This document shows, piece after piece, positions 46,577-55,389 of a stretch of 64,000 nucleotides of DNA; within the stretch, counting starts at the first letter, position 1, and each line of letters starts with the position of its first letter. This stretch comes from Bacteroidota bacterium. GTDB taxonomy: Bacteria > Bacteroidota > Bacteroidia > Chitinophagales > Chitinophagaceae. Under the pieces are notes generated by a model. The model was not told the DNA's origin. It saw nothing but the letters and a program-made list of their open reading frames with translations, and did no database searches. The stretch lies in NCBI GenBank assembly GCA_018268085.1, contig JAFDXE010000016.1:32791-96790 (forward strand), in the 5' to 3' direction. The translations under genes were made by a program, and so were the position numbers.

Positions 46577-46604
46577 AAAGGAACTTTAGGGTTCCTTTTT
46601 TTTT
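46577..46604 (+). terminator. Rho-independent terminator of glyQS
   Basis: Stem AAAGGAAC / GTTCCTTT with a TTTAGG loop and a nine-base T-run, 28 bases after the glyQS stop and ending 16 bases before the next ATG. Confidence 0.88.
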
Positions 46605-46620
46605 GACCAACCCTGATGTT

Positions 46621-48510
46621 ATGAATAAAATAATTTCCCTGGTGCTGATTCTCTTCCTGCAATTTCATGCTATTGGCCAGGATAATCTTCCGTCTTACCC
46701 AGTTGTTTTAAAAAACTTTTTTAGTCATTACCGCGTTGAAAACAATTACGACAACTTCACCAGCTTTGCGAAAAAGAAAAGAGGCTGGTTTGTACAACAG
46801 GTGAACAGGGAAAAGAAAGACAGTGTACTCAGCGAAAAATTATATTGGGGAGTGGCAAGTAAATCATACACAGATCTATCCTCGCAATACAGTAAACAAT
46901 ATGACAATAGTGATACTGATGAAAAAATTGCAACCTACTTAAACAACCAGGCATTGTACAACTGGAACGATTATGAACGTTGCAGGTATCATGGCTACGA
47001 TGGATGGGAAAGAGACATGATCAATGATTTTATAGATCAACCCGTATTATCAGATACGTTACTGGAAGGATTAGCCAGGGCTTACTCTTACCTGGCCGGA
47101 ACCTTTTTATGGTATCAGCAGGGAGGGAATGGAATTTCAGGCGATACCACACAAATAAAACTGGGACGCATTCAAATGCCTTCGCCGATAAGAATAGAAA
47201 GAGTAGTAAAAGCTATTAATAAATCTGTTGATGTTTACGATCGCTTACTGCAGCAGAACCCTTCATATAAAACACTGGTTGGAAATATTTACCTGAAAAA
47301 ATTCAACGAAACCATGCATGGATATATGCAGATGCTGCTTTCCATGGAAGAGGAAAAAGCCCGGACCTTTATTAATAAGGCAAATCTTGCTGAACCTTAT
47401 GCACAGCAGGCGAAAAATTATTTAAACTCCTGCGACAGCAATGCAATTTTGTTTACCTATGGCGACAATGATACGTACCAGTTATGGTATGTGCAGGAGA
47501 AAGAAAATTTCAGGAAAGATGTAGCTGTTATTAATTTATCCATGTTAGGATTACCGGTGTATGCAGATATGCTGAAGAAAAAAAATGTTGTGCTATTTAA
47601 AACGCCCGCTGCGTTTTATGGAGATGAGCGCTCAGACATTTGTTACATAGATGAAGAAAAAAATGATTCTTCAACTGTTCCGATGAGTTTTACATCCAGC
47701 TTACAAATGATTTTTGCAAACAGGGATAGTATAGTAAAAGCAAACAACAACGATCAACGCATTATCTATTATCCGCAAAAGACTGTTTACATACCATTGA
47801 ATAACCAAGAATTTAATAAGATCAGCAGTATTAAAACTATGAATGACCGGATAGAATTTGATTTGAATTCTTATTTATTCATTGGTGATCTTTTGCAATT
47901 GGATATTATTACAAGCAACATTAACCGTCGCCCGATATATTTTTCGAGCAGACCTTCTGATTATTTAGGTGATCACTGCATCCAGCAGGGAATTGTGTAC
48001 AGGGTGTTTCCTATGACCAATATGAAAGCAGATGAGATCGCTAAAAAAGAAATACCGCCACTGGAGAAATTTGCTGAAACAACTTACAAACCGGTAATTG
48101 GTTTTGAAATAAACGGCAGGAAGAATGTATCATCAGATGGCAACAATGTTTTTTTTCAATTGTATGCAAGAATTGCAGATTATTATAAAAGCAATAAAAA
48201 TAAAACAAAGGCTGCTGAATGGCTTACAAAAGCAGCAGCGCAATTAAAAGAAATATCTATCGAAAATATGCCCGGCGGATATTCTTTTGCTACGGCCTAT
48301 CTTGATGTTGATAATGAAAAAGCAAAAACATATTTTGAAGTGTATTGCCTGTACCTCTTCGATAAATACAAACAACCTGCTGCGTTAAAAGGATACCTAT
48401 CGAAAGCTGATTGCTTAAAACAGGTGGAGGAAATAAACAAATACCTGAAAGATAAAAAACTGGAAAGTACCGTTATAAATTCTATTATTAAAAAGCTGAA
48501 AGTAAATTAG
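46621..48510 (+). CDS. Exported protein resembling the soluble C-terminal part of DUF2723 proteins
   Basis: A 629-residue protein with signal peptide (MNKIISLVLILFLQFHAIGQ). The central region AILFTYGDNDTYQLWYVQEKE ... VAVINLSMLGLPVYADMLK matches the conserved soluble segment found after the multi-spanning DUF2723 membrane domain in Bacteroidota; here no membrane domain is present. The C-terminal ~120 residues are helical (KAAEWLTKAAAQLKEISI), TPR-like. The start is the ATG at 46621: the longer frame would begin with TTG inside the T-run of the glyQS terminator. Role unknown; likely periplasmic. It converges with the last gene of the nuo cluster. Confidence 0.7.
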   Translation: MNKIISLVLILFLQFHAIGQDNLPSYPVVLKNFFSHYRVENNYDNFTSFAKKKRGWFVQQVNREKKDSVLSEKLYWGVASKSYTDLSSQYSKQYDNSDTDEKIATYLNNQALYNWNDYERCRYHGYDGWERDMINDFIDQPVLSDTLLEGLARAYSYLAGTFLWYQQGGNGISGDTTQIKLGRIQMPSPIRIERVVKAINKSVDVYDRLLQQNPSYKTLVGNIYLKKFNETMHGYMQMLLSMEEEKARTFINKANLAEPYAQQAKNYLNSCDSNAILFTYGDNDTYQLWYVQEKENFRKDVAVINLSMLGLPVYADMLKKKNVVLFKTPAAFYGDERSDICYIDEEKNDSSTVPMSFTSSLQMIFANRDSIVKANNNDQRIIYYPQKTVYIPLNNQEFNKISSIKTMNDRIEFDLNSYLFIGDLLQLDIITSNINRRPIYFSSRPSDYLGDHCIQQGIVYRVFPMTNMKADEIAKKEIPPLEKFAETTYKPVIGFEINGRKNVSSDGNNVFFQLYARIADYYKSNKNKTKAAEWLTKAAAQLKEISIENMPGGYSFATAYLDVDNEKAKTYFEVYCLYLFDKYKQPAALKGYLSKADCLKQVEEINKYLKDKKLESTVINSIIKKLKVN

Positions 48511-48527
48511 GATGAACAGCTTATTTT
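48493..48527. terminator. Weak candidate terminator between convergent genes
   Basis: AAGCTG at 48493 and CAGCTT at 48517 could pair around an 18-base loop, with T-rich tracts outside the stem on both strands. It overlaps the stop codons of both converging genes. The long loop makes it doubtful. Confidence 0.3.
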
Positions 48528-48904
48528 TTATCAAAGTACGGCACTTCATCATTGCTTATGTTTTCCTGTTGATTCCAGTAAGCAAGCGTAACAACATGAC
48601 CATCTTTTGTTTTTAATGATCTTCCGAAAATAGCATTAATGCTGTTGAAAGTATAATCCGTTACGCCAACGGTGAAAGTTTTGGGAGGCTCAGGTGTTGG
48701 TACCGGCGTTGCCACTTCTCCTTCAGCAACTGGCTTTGCAGGTGCGGCTTTAGGTGCAGGCGATGGAACAACCATTACGGTGTAGCGATTGAATTCGAGC
48801 AGTGATTTTAAAAATTCCGCTCTTTCCGGCGTAACATTCTTTTCTACAATGCCGCATTTAACGCCATCCAGTTCTTCGAATTCGTGATTTTTATTAATTG
48901 CCAT
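48521..48904 (-). CDS. 127-residue protein of unknown function after nuoN
   Basis: A cytoplasmic-looking protein in two folded parts joined by a Pro/Ala/Glu linker (residues ~49-72). The N-terminal part reads FEELDGVKCGIVEKNVTPERAEFLKSLLEF. The C-terminal part reads FTVGVTDYTFNSINAIFGRSLKTKDG, then HVVTLAYWNQ. I recognise no family. It is 38 bases downstream of nuoN in the same direction, so it is probably co-transcribed with complex I; whether it is an accessory factor is inference. Confidence 0.65.
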   Translation of the reverse strand: MAINKNHEFEELDGVKCGIVEKNVTPERAEFLKSLLEFNRYTVMVVPSPAPKAAPAKPVAEGEVATPVPTPEPPKTFTVGVTDYTFNSINAIFGRSLKTKDGHVVTLAYWNQQENISNDEVPYFDKK

Positions 48905-48942
48905 TGCAGTTCTTTATTACTTGTACGTTATTTCAAGGTACT

Positions 48943-50343
48943 TTATCCAACAAGTGATTGTATATGATCAAAAATCCAGCTTATCAATCCAATGCAAACA
49001 ATACCGCCAGCGCAAATAATCAACCCGATCTTATTAGCAGGATGCAAATGAATTTTTTCAATAGGCTGTTCGTTCCGGTCCATAAACATGGCTCTTACAA
49101 TTACCAGGTAATAATACAAAGACACAATCATGTTGAGTGCAACAAAAGCGATGTAACCATAGTTTGCTTTAAAGGCACCGGCACTGATTAAAAATAATTT
49201 TCCAAAAAAACCTGCAGTGGGTGGAATACCTGCCAATGAAAATAAGGCAAGCGCCAACACCCAGCTTAAAAATGGATTTGTTTTATACAAGCCTTTGTAT
49301 GCATCAATGCGTTCTTTACCCGATTGCGTTGCAATCACCGATGCAACACCAAATGCTGCCAGGTTTGAAAAAACATATATCAACACAAAATATACTACAG
49401 AGCTGATTCCTTTTGCCGAACCGCTGCTGATAGCTACCATAATAAAACCTACCTGTGCAATAGATGAAAAAGCAAGGAACCGTTTTATATTTTGCTGGCG
49501 CATGGCAAACAGGTTACCAATAACCATTGTTGCAATGGATAAAATGATCAGCATATTATACCATGTTTCGCTCATTGGCTGAAACACTTTATATAACATA
49601 GTGATGAATATGAAAGCCACTGAACCTTTTGATACAACAGAAAGAAATGCTGAAGTAGCCATCGGTGCCCCTTCATACACATCCGCGGTCCATAAATGGA
49701 ATGGTACTATTGATAATTTAAATGCAAAGGCGGTGAAAATGAAAACGAGTATGAGAATATTTAATACGCTTCCATCGAGTGCAAAAGGAATTTCGTTAAA
49801 GCTGATCGTTCCGGTTGCACCATATAACATAGAGATGCCGAATAGCAGGATACCTGAAGAGAAAGCAGACGATAAAATCATTTTCATTGCCGCTTCGGAT
49901 GATGCCTTTTTCTCCAGGTCGAAGTTTGCCATGGCAGCTACAGGAATCGTTGCCAGTTCAAGCGACAAATAAAACATGAGCATGTTCTGGCTTGATATCA
50001 TAAAAAACATACCAAGCAAGGCAGACAACATGAGTATAAAATATTCAGGCAGGTGTTCGTGGTGGCGAAGGCAATTGGCAAACAATAAGGAAATAAGAAA
50101 TACCGCCAGATTCAGAATACTCTTTTGCATCATCAGCAGGTGGTTGCTGAAATACATATCGCCAAACAGGTTTCCTTCTGTGTTGAAAAAAAATCCGCCA
50201 ACAAAATTCAATAGTAACAAACCCTGGATGAGTAGCAGCAGGGCGCTGGTCTTCATTGTTTTTGTAATCTTTACAAAAAGCAAAATAAAGATGATCGCCG
50301 TGATCAGCAGTTCAGGTTTTAATATCGAAAAGAATTCGTTCAT
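48943..50343 (-). CDS. nuoN: NADH-quinone oxidoreductase subunit N
   Basis: A 466-residue antiporter-like membrane subunit of complex I with about 14 transmembrane helices. It has FKLSIVPFHLWTADVYEGAPMATSAFLSVVSKG (the proton-channel Lys/His region) and FLAFSSIAQVGFIMVAI. It contributes one of the proton-pumping channels in the membrane arm. The start is one base after the nuoM stop. Length normal for Bacteroidota NuoN (~460-490). Confidence 0.95.
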   Translation of the reverse strand: MNEFFSILKPELLITAIIFILLFVKITKTMKTSALLLLIQGLLLLNFVGGFFFNTEGNLFGDMYFSNHLLMMQKSILNLAVFLISLLFANCLRHHEHLPEYFILMLSALLGMFFMISSQNMLMFYLSLELATIPVAAMANFDLEKKASSEAAMKMILSSAFSSGILLFGISMLYGATGTISFNEIPFALDGSVLNILILVFIFTAFAFKLSIVPFHLWTADVYEGAPMATSAFLSVVSKGSVAFIFITMLYKVFQPMSETWYNMLIILSIATMVIGNLFAMRQQNIKRFLAFSSIAQVGFIMVAISSGSAKGISSVVYFVLIYVFSNLAAFGVASVIATQSGKERIDAYKGLYKTNPFLSWVLALALFSLAGIPPTAGFFGKLFLISAGAFKANYGYIAFVALNMIVSLYYYLVIVRAMFMDRNEQPIEKIHLHPANKIGLIICAGGIVCIGLISWIFDHIQSLVG

Positions 50344-50344
50344 G

Positions 50345-51826
50345 TTATTTAACTGCCCCGATTTTTTGTGTGATGATTTCAGTAGCCGGTCTTACCAGGT
50401 CGTTCAACCAACCCGGAGCAATACCTATGGCAAGTATTCCTGCCAGTAAAACAATTACAGCGGCTTTTTCATTCCATTTCGCATCGGTTAAAGTGCTGTA
50501 TTCTTCTTTAAGCGGTCCCATCGCTGTTTGTCCGATTGCACGGAGTATGTATACTGCCGTTACTACGATCGACATGCAGGCGATGATGGTGGCGATGCGA
50601 TGGAAATTATCAGGATGACTCCAGGAACCAACAAAGATGGTCATCTCAGCAACGAATCCACTCAGGCCCGGTAAACCCAGGGAACAAAGTCCAACGATAA
50701 ATAATGTTGTGGCAATGAAAGGCATTACTTTCAATAGCCCGCCCATCTCCTGTACCATCCTGGTATGTGTGCGTTCATAGATCATTCCGATAACAGCAAA
50801 GAACAATGCCGTCATTAACCCATGCGAAACCATTTGCATAACGGCACCTGTTAACGCTGTTTGCGTTAGCATACCGATTCCGAGCAATACAAATCCGCAA
50901 TGACTTACCGATGAATAGGCATTGATATATTTTAAGTCTTTCTGCATCATCGTAGCGAATGCGCCATAGATGATTGCGATGGAAGAGAGAATAATAATGA
51001 TCGTTGCGTATTCTTTAGCAGCATCGGGCATGAGGAAGGTTGCAACACGTAAACAACCATAGCCGCCTAACTTCATGGAGATACCGGCGAGGAACATGGA
51101 TCCGGCAGTGGGAGCAGAAGAGTGTCCATCAGGAACCCAGGTGTGAAAAGGGAATATCGCTGTAAACACCCCAAAGCCTACAAACAGTAAAGGAAAGCAG
51201 ATCTTTTGTATTTGAATGGGAATGTGAATCGATGACAACTTCATTAAATCAAAACTATGACCGGCATAGGAAAAATATAAACCAAGTAATCCTACTAACA
51301 CCAACGCAGAGCCGCCCATGAGCATTAAAGCAAGTTTATTGGCACTGTATTCTTTTTTACCGCTTCCCCAAACACCGATCAGCAGGTATTTTGGAATTAC
51401 GGCAATCTCCAGGAAAAAGAAAAGAACAAAAAGATCGAGGGAAATAAAAAATCCGTAGGCGCCCAGGCTTAACAGGATGAGCAGGAAATAAAACTCTTTG
51501 GTCATCTTGCTTACGTTCCATGAAACCAGCACTCCGGCAACAACCACAAAAGCAGTAAGTAAAATCATGGCTACAGATATTCCATCAACACCAATATGAA
51601 ATCCGATATTCCAGGCGGGAAACCATTTATAATCTGCTTCAAAGAACATTTGCGCTGTATTACCGGCAACCATTTCTTTACGGTAAGCTACATATAACCC
51701 CACAGACAAAATCAATTGTGCAACCGAACCCAGCAATGAAATTACTTTTACCTGTGAGGCATTACGGGCAAGCAGCACCAGCGCCGCAGTGAACAAAGGA
51801 AGTAATATGAGATAAGTTAGGTTCAT
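50345..51826 (-). CDS. nuoM: NADH-quinone oxidoreductase subunit M
   Basis: A 493-residue antiporter-like membrane subunit. Typical segments: FFFLEIAVIPKYLLIGVWG with the channel Glu, GVFTAIFPFHTWVPDGHSSAPTAGSM, and FLAGISMKLGGYGCLRV. One of the three Mrp-type proton channels of complex I. It starts 92 bases after the nuoL stop in a spacer with no obvious structure. Confidence 0.95.
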   Translation of the reverse strand: MNLTYLILLPLFTAALVLLARNASQVKVISLLGSVAQLILSVGLYVAYRKEMVAGNTAQMFFEADYKWFPAWNIGFHIGVDGISVAMILLTAFVVVAGVLVSWNVSKMTKEFYFLLILLSLGAYGFFISLDLFVLFFFLEIAVIPKYLLIGVWGSGKKEYSANKLALMLMGGSALVLVGLLGLYFSYAGHSFDLMKLSSIHIPIQIQKICFPLLFVGFGVFTAIFPFHTWVPDGHSSAPTAGSMFLAGISMKLGGYGCLRVATFLMPDAAKEYATIIIILSSIAIIYGAFATMMQKDLKYINAYSSVSHCGFVLLGIGMLTQTALTGAVMQMVSHGLMTALFFAVIGMIYERTHTRMVQEMGGLLKVMPFIATTLFIVGLCSLGLPGLSGFVAEMTIFVGSWSHPDNFHRIATIIACMSIVVTAVYILRAIGQTAMGPLKEEYSTLTDAKWNEKAAVIVLLAGILAIGIAPGWLNDLVRPATEIITQKIGAVK

Positions 51827-51918
51827 TCAGTTTATTTGTGATCAATTAAAAAACAGGAATCAGGAATGCCCGATGCATTATCGCTGATCATCTTAGTTTA
51901 CCAATTCATCATTTTATA

Positions 51919-53853
51919 TTAATGCCATATATAAATAAACAACAACAGCAAACCCACCGCACCACATAAAAAATACAAAGCATATTGCTGTACTTTACCC
52001 GACTGAAATCCTTTGATCAGTTCGGCAATGCCACGGGTTAAATCTCCAATGGCATTCATCAGTCCATCAACAATATGCCTGTCTATCCATGCCACTGGCC
52101 TGCCTATTAAATTGAACAATATTTTTTTAGTGATAAACAGGTACAATTCATCAATATAAAATTTATGATACGCCGCTATGTACAGCGATTTTACGGATGC
52201 TGCTATTTTATCGGGCTTATCATTTTGTTTTTTGTATAATATCCATGCAACCAGGATCCCGGCAAAACCAAGTGCAACCGGTGCAATAGAAAACTGCAGA
52301 TGAAATACGGATGCAAGAGGGGCGCCATCGGAACTTACAAATTCACCAAAATGAATGAACCCTGCACCTGCAGCACCTATAGCCAGTAAGATCAATGGCA
52401 TCATCATCACAAATCCCCCTTCGCCGTGATGTTCACCATGAGCATGGTGCTCTTTATTCCAGAAAATATTAAAATACAAACGAAACATGTAAAATGCAGT
52501 GAGGCCGGAAGTAATTAATGCAATCCAGTATATGGATGTGTTGTGTTGGTAAGCGGCCAGTAAAATTTCTTCCTTGCTGAAAAAACCTGCGAATGGGGGC
52601 ACACCTGCGATGGCAAGACAAGCGATTAAAAAGGTGATGTGCGTAACGGGCATAAACTTTCTCAATCCTCCCATATCTTTCATGTCATTGCTGTGTACAT
52701 AATGAATTACGGCACCTGCACCAAGAAACAGCAATGCTTTAAACATAGCGTGGGTAAACAGATGAAACATGGAAGCGGTATAACCAAGTCCTTCTTCTCC
52801 ACCATAACCAGATACCCCCAATGCAAACATCATATAGCCAATCTGCGACATGGTTGAATAAGCCAACACTCTTTTGATATCTGTTTGTGTACAGGCAATA
52901 ACGGCAGCGAATAACGCTGATACGGCGCCCACATATCCCACAAGGTTAAGTGCTTCCGGTGCAGATATGGCAAATACAGGAAACAATCTGGCAACGAGGA
53001 ATACACCGGCTACTACCATTGTTGCGGCATGTATCAATGCGGAAACAGGCGTGGGCCCTTCCATTGCATCCGGCAACCAGATATGCAACGGGAACATGGC
53101 GCTTTTGCCAGCACCGCCAATAAATACCAATACGGTTCCCCAGGTAATCGCAGACAAGCCAAGAAAAGAAGAAGCAATAGCTGTTTTGAATTCGTTGGAT
53201 TCGGGAGAAGCGAGTCGTTGTATCAATTCATTAAAATCCAATGTACCACCGTAGTACGACAATACAAGTATGCCGATTAAAAATCCGAGATCAGCAAAAC
53301 GTGTTACGATGAATGCTTTTTTGCAGGCAGCAACTGCAGAAGGTTTATCGTAATAATAGCCAATGAGCAGAAACGACGATACACCTACCAGTTCCCAGAA
53401 AAAATACATTTGAAAAATATTGGTAGAGATTACCAAACCCAGCATAGAAAAAGTAAACAAACCCAGGAAAGCATAATAGGTAGGGAATCTTTCTTCGCCC
53501 TTTATGTAACCCAGGCTGTAAATATGCACCATGAGTGAAATAAACGTAACCACTACAAGCATCATAACCGAAATGGGATCCAATACAATCCCCATGTCGA
53601 TGGAAATGCCGGGAGAAAATTCGAGCCAGTTATATTTAAGCGGAATAATTTTCCGGTAAACGCCATCCAGCTTTCCGTAATCAAAAAAGTAACCGTAGGC
53701 AATGTATAAAGCCAGTGCCGCGGCGATGAGCATACACAAAGTACCAATGATCCCGGCGCCATTTTTAATATACTTTCTTCCGAATAATCCGAGCAGCAGG
53801 AATGCCGCAAACGGAAGTATAGGGATCAGTAATATGTAAATAACGTTTGGCAT
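51919..53853 (-). CDS. nuoL: NADH-quinone oxidoreductase subunit L
   Basis: A 644-residue distal membrane-arm subunit: antiporter-like core plus the C-terminal lateral helix that clamps M and N. Typical segments: FFWELVGVSSFLLIGYYY, GKSAMFPLHIWLPDAMEGPTPVSALIHAATMV, and LAYSTMSQIGYMMFALG. The His-rich loop HHAHGEHHGEG near residue 475 is a local feature. It lies 58 bases after nuoK. Confidence 0.96.
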   Translation of the reverse strand: MPNVIYILLIPILPFAAFLLLGLFGRKYIKNGAGIIGTLCMLIAAALALYIAYGYFFDYGKLDGVYRKIIPLKYNWLEFSPGISIDMGIVLDPISVMMLVVVTFISLMVHIYSLGYIKGEERFPTYYAFLGLFTFSMLGLVISTNIFQMYFFWELVGVSSFLLIGYYYDKPSAVAACKKAFIVTRFADLGFLIGILVLSYYGGTLDFNELIQRLASPESNEFKTAIASSFLGLSAITWGTVLVFIGGAGKSAMFPLHIWLPDAMEGPTPVSALIHAATMVVAGVFLVARLFPVFAISAPEALNLVGYVGAVSALFAAVIACTQTDIKRVLAYSTMSQIGYMMFALGVSGYGGEEGLGYTASMFHLFTHAMFKALLFLGAGAVIHYVHSNDMKDMGGLRKFMPVTHITFLIACLAIAGVPPFAGFFSKEEILLAAYQHNTSIYWIALITSGLTAFYMFRLYFNIFWNKEHHAHGEHHGEGGFVMMMPLILLAIGAAGAGFIHFGEFVSSDGAPLASVFHLQFSIAPVALGFAGILVAWILYKKQNDKPDKIAASVKSLYIAAYHKFYIDELYLFITKKILFNLIGRPVAWIDRHIVDGLMNAIGDLTRGIAELIKGFQSGKVQQYALYFLCGAVGLLLLFIYIWH

Positions 53854-53911
53854 TAGCAGCAGTAGTTTTTAATTAACCCTCACTTATGAATCATTGTTTC
53901 TTTGAAGATGA

Positions 53912-54226
53912 TTAATATTTTAATTGTTCTGCATCTTCTACATCAATCGATCGGTGTGTTCGGTATAAATTAATGATGATCGCAATGGCAACCGCCGCTT
54001 CAGCAGCAGCAATGGCTATTATGAATATGGTAAAGAACAATCCATCCAGTTTACCGGGCCAGAGATATTTATTGAATGCGATGAAGTTCAGGTTAACGCT
54101 GTTCAATATAAGCTCTATGCTCATGAGCATGGTAATAAGGTTTCGCCTGGTAAGGAAACCATATACACCGATAAAAAAGAGCCCGGCGCTGATAAATAAA
54201 ATATGGTAGAGTCCTGGTTCCATCAT
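53912..54226 (-). CDS. nuoK: NADH-quinone oxidoreductase subunit K
   Basis: A 104-residue three-helix membrane subunit of complex I. It carries the two membrane glutamates typical of the family in MSIELILNSVNLNF and AAAEAAVAIAI, and forms part of the E-channel next to NuoJ and NuoH. It overlaps the nuoJ stop by four bases (ATGA), showing translational coupling. Confidence 0.96.
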   Translation of the reverse strand: MMEPGLYHILFISAGLFFIGVYGFLTRRNLITMLMSIELILNSVNLNFIAFNKYLWPGKLDGLFFTIFIIAIAAAEAAVAIAIIINLYRTHRSIDVEDAEQLKY

Positions 54227-54744
54227 TGATTTACCGGTTTAAGCCGCATGGCAATTACAATACAGCCGATTAAAGCCGCCAATAATAAAATACTCACCAA
54301 TTCAAACGGCAATGCATAGCCGCCTTGCGTTGTGCTTAACATTTGTGTACCAATATTGGTTACAGATGCTTCCATTACATTATTATCCGCAGCATTTATA
54401 AAACTATGTTGATACACCTGCAACATGGTTATACCAAATGCACAAAAAGAAGCAAGTGCAGCAAATAACTTTCTTCCTGCTTTTTGTACGGCCAGCAGTT
54501 CACCTGCCTGTTGCGTAAGAAAAATTGAAAATATAATCAATACCGTTATACCGCCTACATATACTACAATCTGAACGGCTGCAATAAATTCATACTGCAT
54601 CCAGAAATATAATCCGGCAATGCCAAGCAATGAAAATAAAAGGTAGATCGCAGCACGAAATATTTGCCGGGAGGTTACCGACAAAAACCCACTCACCAGT
54701 GTAAGTGCCGCTAGCATGTAGAATATAAAAGTTGATCCGGTCAT
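54223..54744 (-). CDS. nuoJ: NADH-quinone oxidoreductase subunit J
   Basis: A 173-residue membrane subunit with five helices. It contains FWMQYEFIAAVQIVVYVGGITVLIIFSIF, the conserved third helix whose twist couples quinone reduction to proton movement. It overlaps nuoK by four bases. The spacer to nuoI upstream is 104 bases of simple repeats. Confidence 0.93.
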   Translation of the reverse strand: MTGSTFIFYMLAALTLVSGFLSVTSRQIFRAAIYLLFSLLGIAGLYFWMQYEFIAAVQIVVYVGGITVLIIFSIFLTQQAGELLAVQKAGRKLFAALASFCAFGITMLQVYQHSFINAADNNVMEASVTNIGTQMLSTTQGGYALPFELVSILLLAALIGCIVIAMRLKPVNQ

Positions 54745-54848
54745 TAAAAGTCAAAAATCAAAAGTCTAAAAATCAAAAGTTTAATTTCAGCATTCCTGAT
54801 TCATCATTCATCATTCAGCATTCAGAATTCATCATTCAGCATTCATCA
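54745..54848. repeat. Simple-repeat spacer between nuoI and nuoJ
   Basis: Two repeat types: an AAAAGTC/TAAAAATC tract at about 54737-54779 and a CATTCAG/CATCATTCA tract at about 54788-54848. On the coding strand the second reads as runs of TGAATG and ATGATGAA, full of overlapping ATG/TGA. Similar tracts recur in the nuoB-nuoC spacer. Confidence 0.75.
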
Positions 54849-55325
54849 TCACTCTACTCCATCCATTATTTTCGAATCCGGGTTGTTCAGCACTTTCGTG
54901 AGTTTATTCCGGTCGAATACACTGTGTTCAAATGTTTGTGCCATTACGATTGCATCCGAAGGACAGGCTATTACACATAAGTTACACAGCGTACATAGTT
55001 CTAAATGATACACCAGTTTATCAATTGCTTTTTTCTTTTTCCCTTCCGGTGTTATGTCGAATTTGGTAATCACTTTAATGGTACCATTCGGGCAAGCCAG
55101 TTCACAGGCCGTACAACCGGTACAGCGATGTTCATTGTTCTCATTGTGCGGCATTACCACTTCTCCTTTGAATCGCTCAGGTAAAACAAGTGTTTCCCTG
55201 TTGTCGGGATATTGCTGCGTAATAATTTCTTTGTGATGTGTAAAATAATAACCGGTACGCCGCATGCCCACCAGGAGTGATTTGATTGCGGAGAAAACGT
55301 TCTTTATGTACTTTACTATAAACAA
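54849..55325 (-). CDS. nuoI: NADH-quinone oxidoreductase subunit I (2x[4Fe-4S] ferredoxin)
   Basis: A 158-residue peripheral-arm subunit with two complete cluster motifs: CTGCTACELACP (around residues 65-76) and CTLCNLCVIACP (around 112-123), which pass electrons through N6a/N6b to NuoB. An N-terminal membrane-associated helix precedes them. Present although the upstream NADH-input subunits are not encoded in this operon. Confidence 0.95.
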   Translation of the reverse strand: MFIVKYIKNVFSAIKSLLVGMRRTGYYFTHHKEIITQQYPDNRETLVLPERFKGEVVMPHNENNEHRCTGCTACELACPNGTIKVITKFDITPEGKKKKAIDKLVYHLELCTLCNLCVIACPSDAIVMAQTFEHSVFDRNKLTKVLNNPDSKIMDGVE

Positions 55326-55389
55326 GAAATGTTCTTTTAGCTTTTAATTAATTATAAATCGGCATAGCTGAATGTTGAGCTTTGCGTAT

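Noticed and set aside
46603..46620. Longer start for the DUF2723-like gene
   Set aside because: It would be a TTG within the T-run of the glyQS terminator; the ATG at 46621 begins a clean signal peptide.
52874..53254. 126-residue ORF antisense to nuoL
   Set aside because: Shadow of the conserved antiporter core; no separate promoter or family features.
54737..54848. CRISPR-like array in the nuoI-nuoJ spacer
   Set aside because: Short, irregular simple repeats without unique spacers of constant length.
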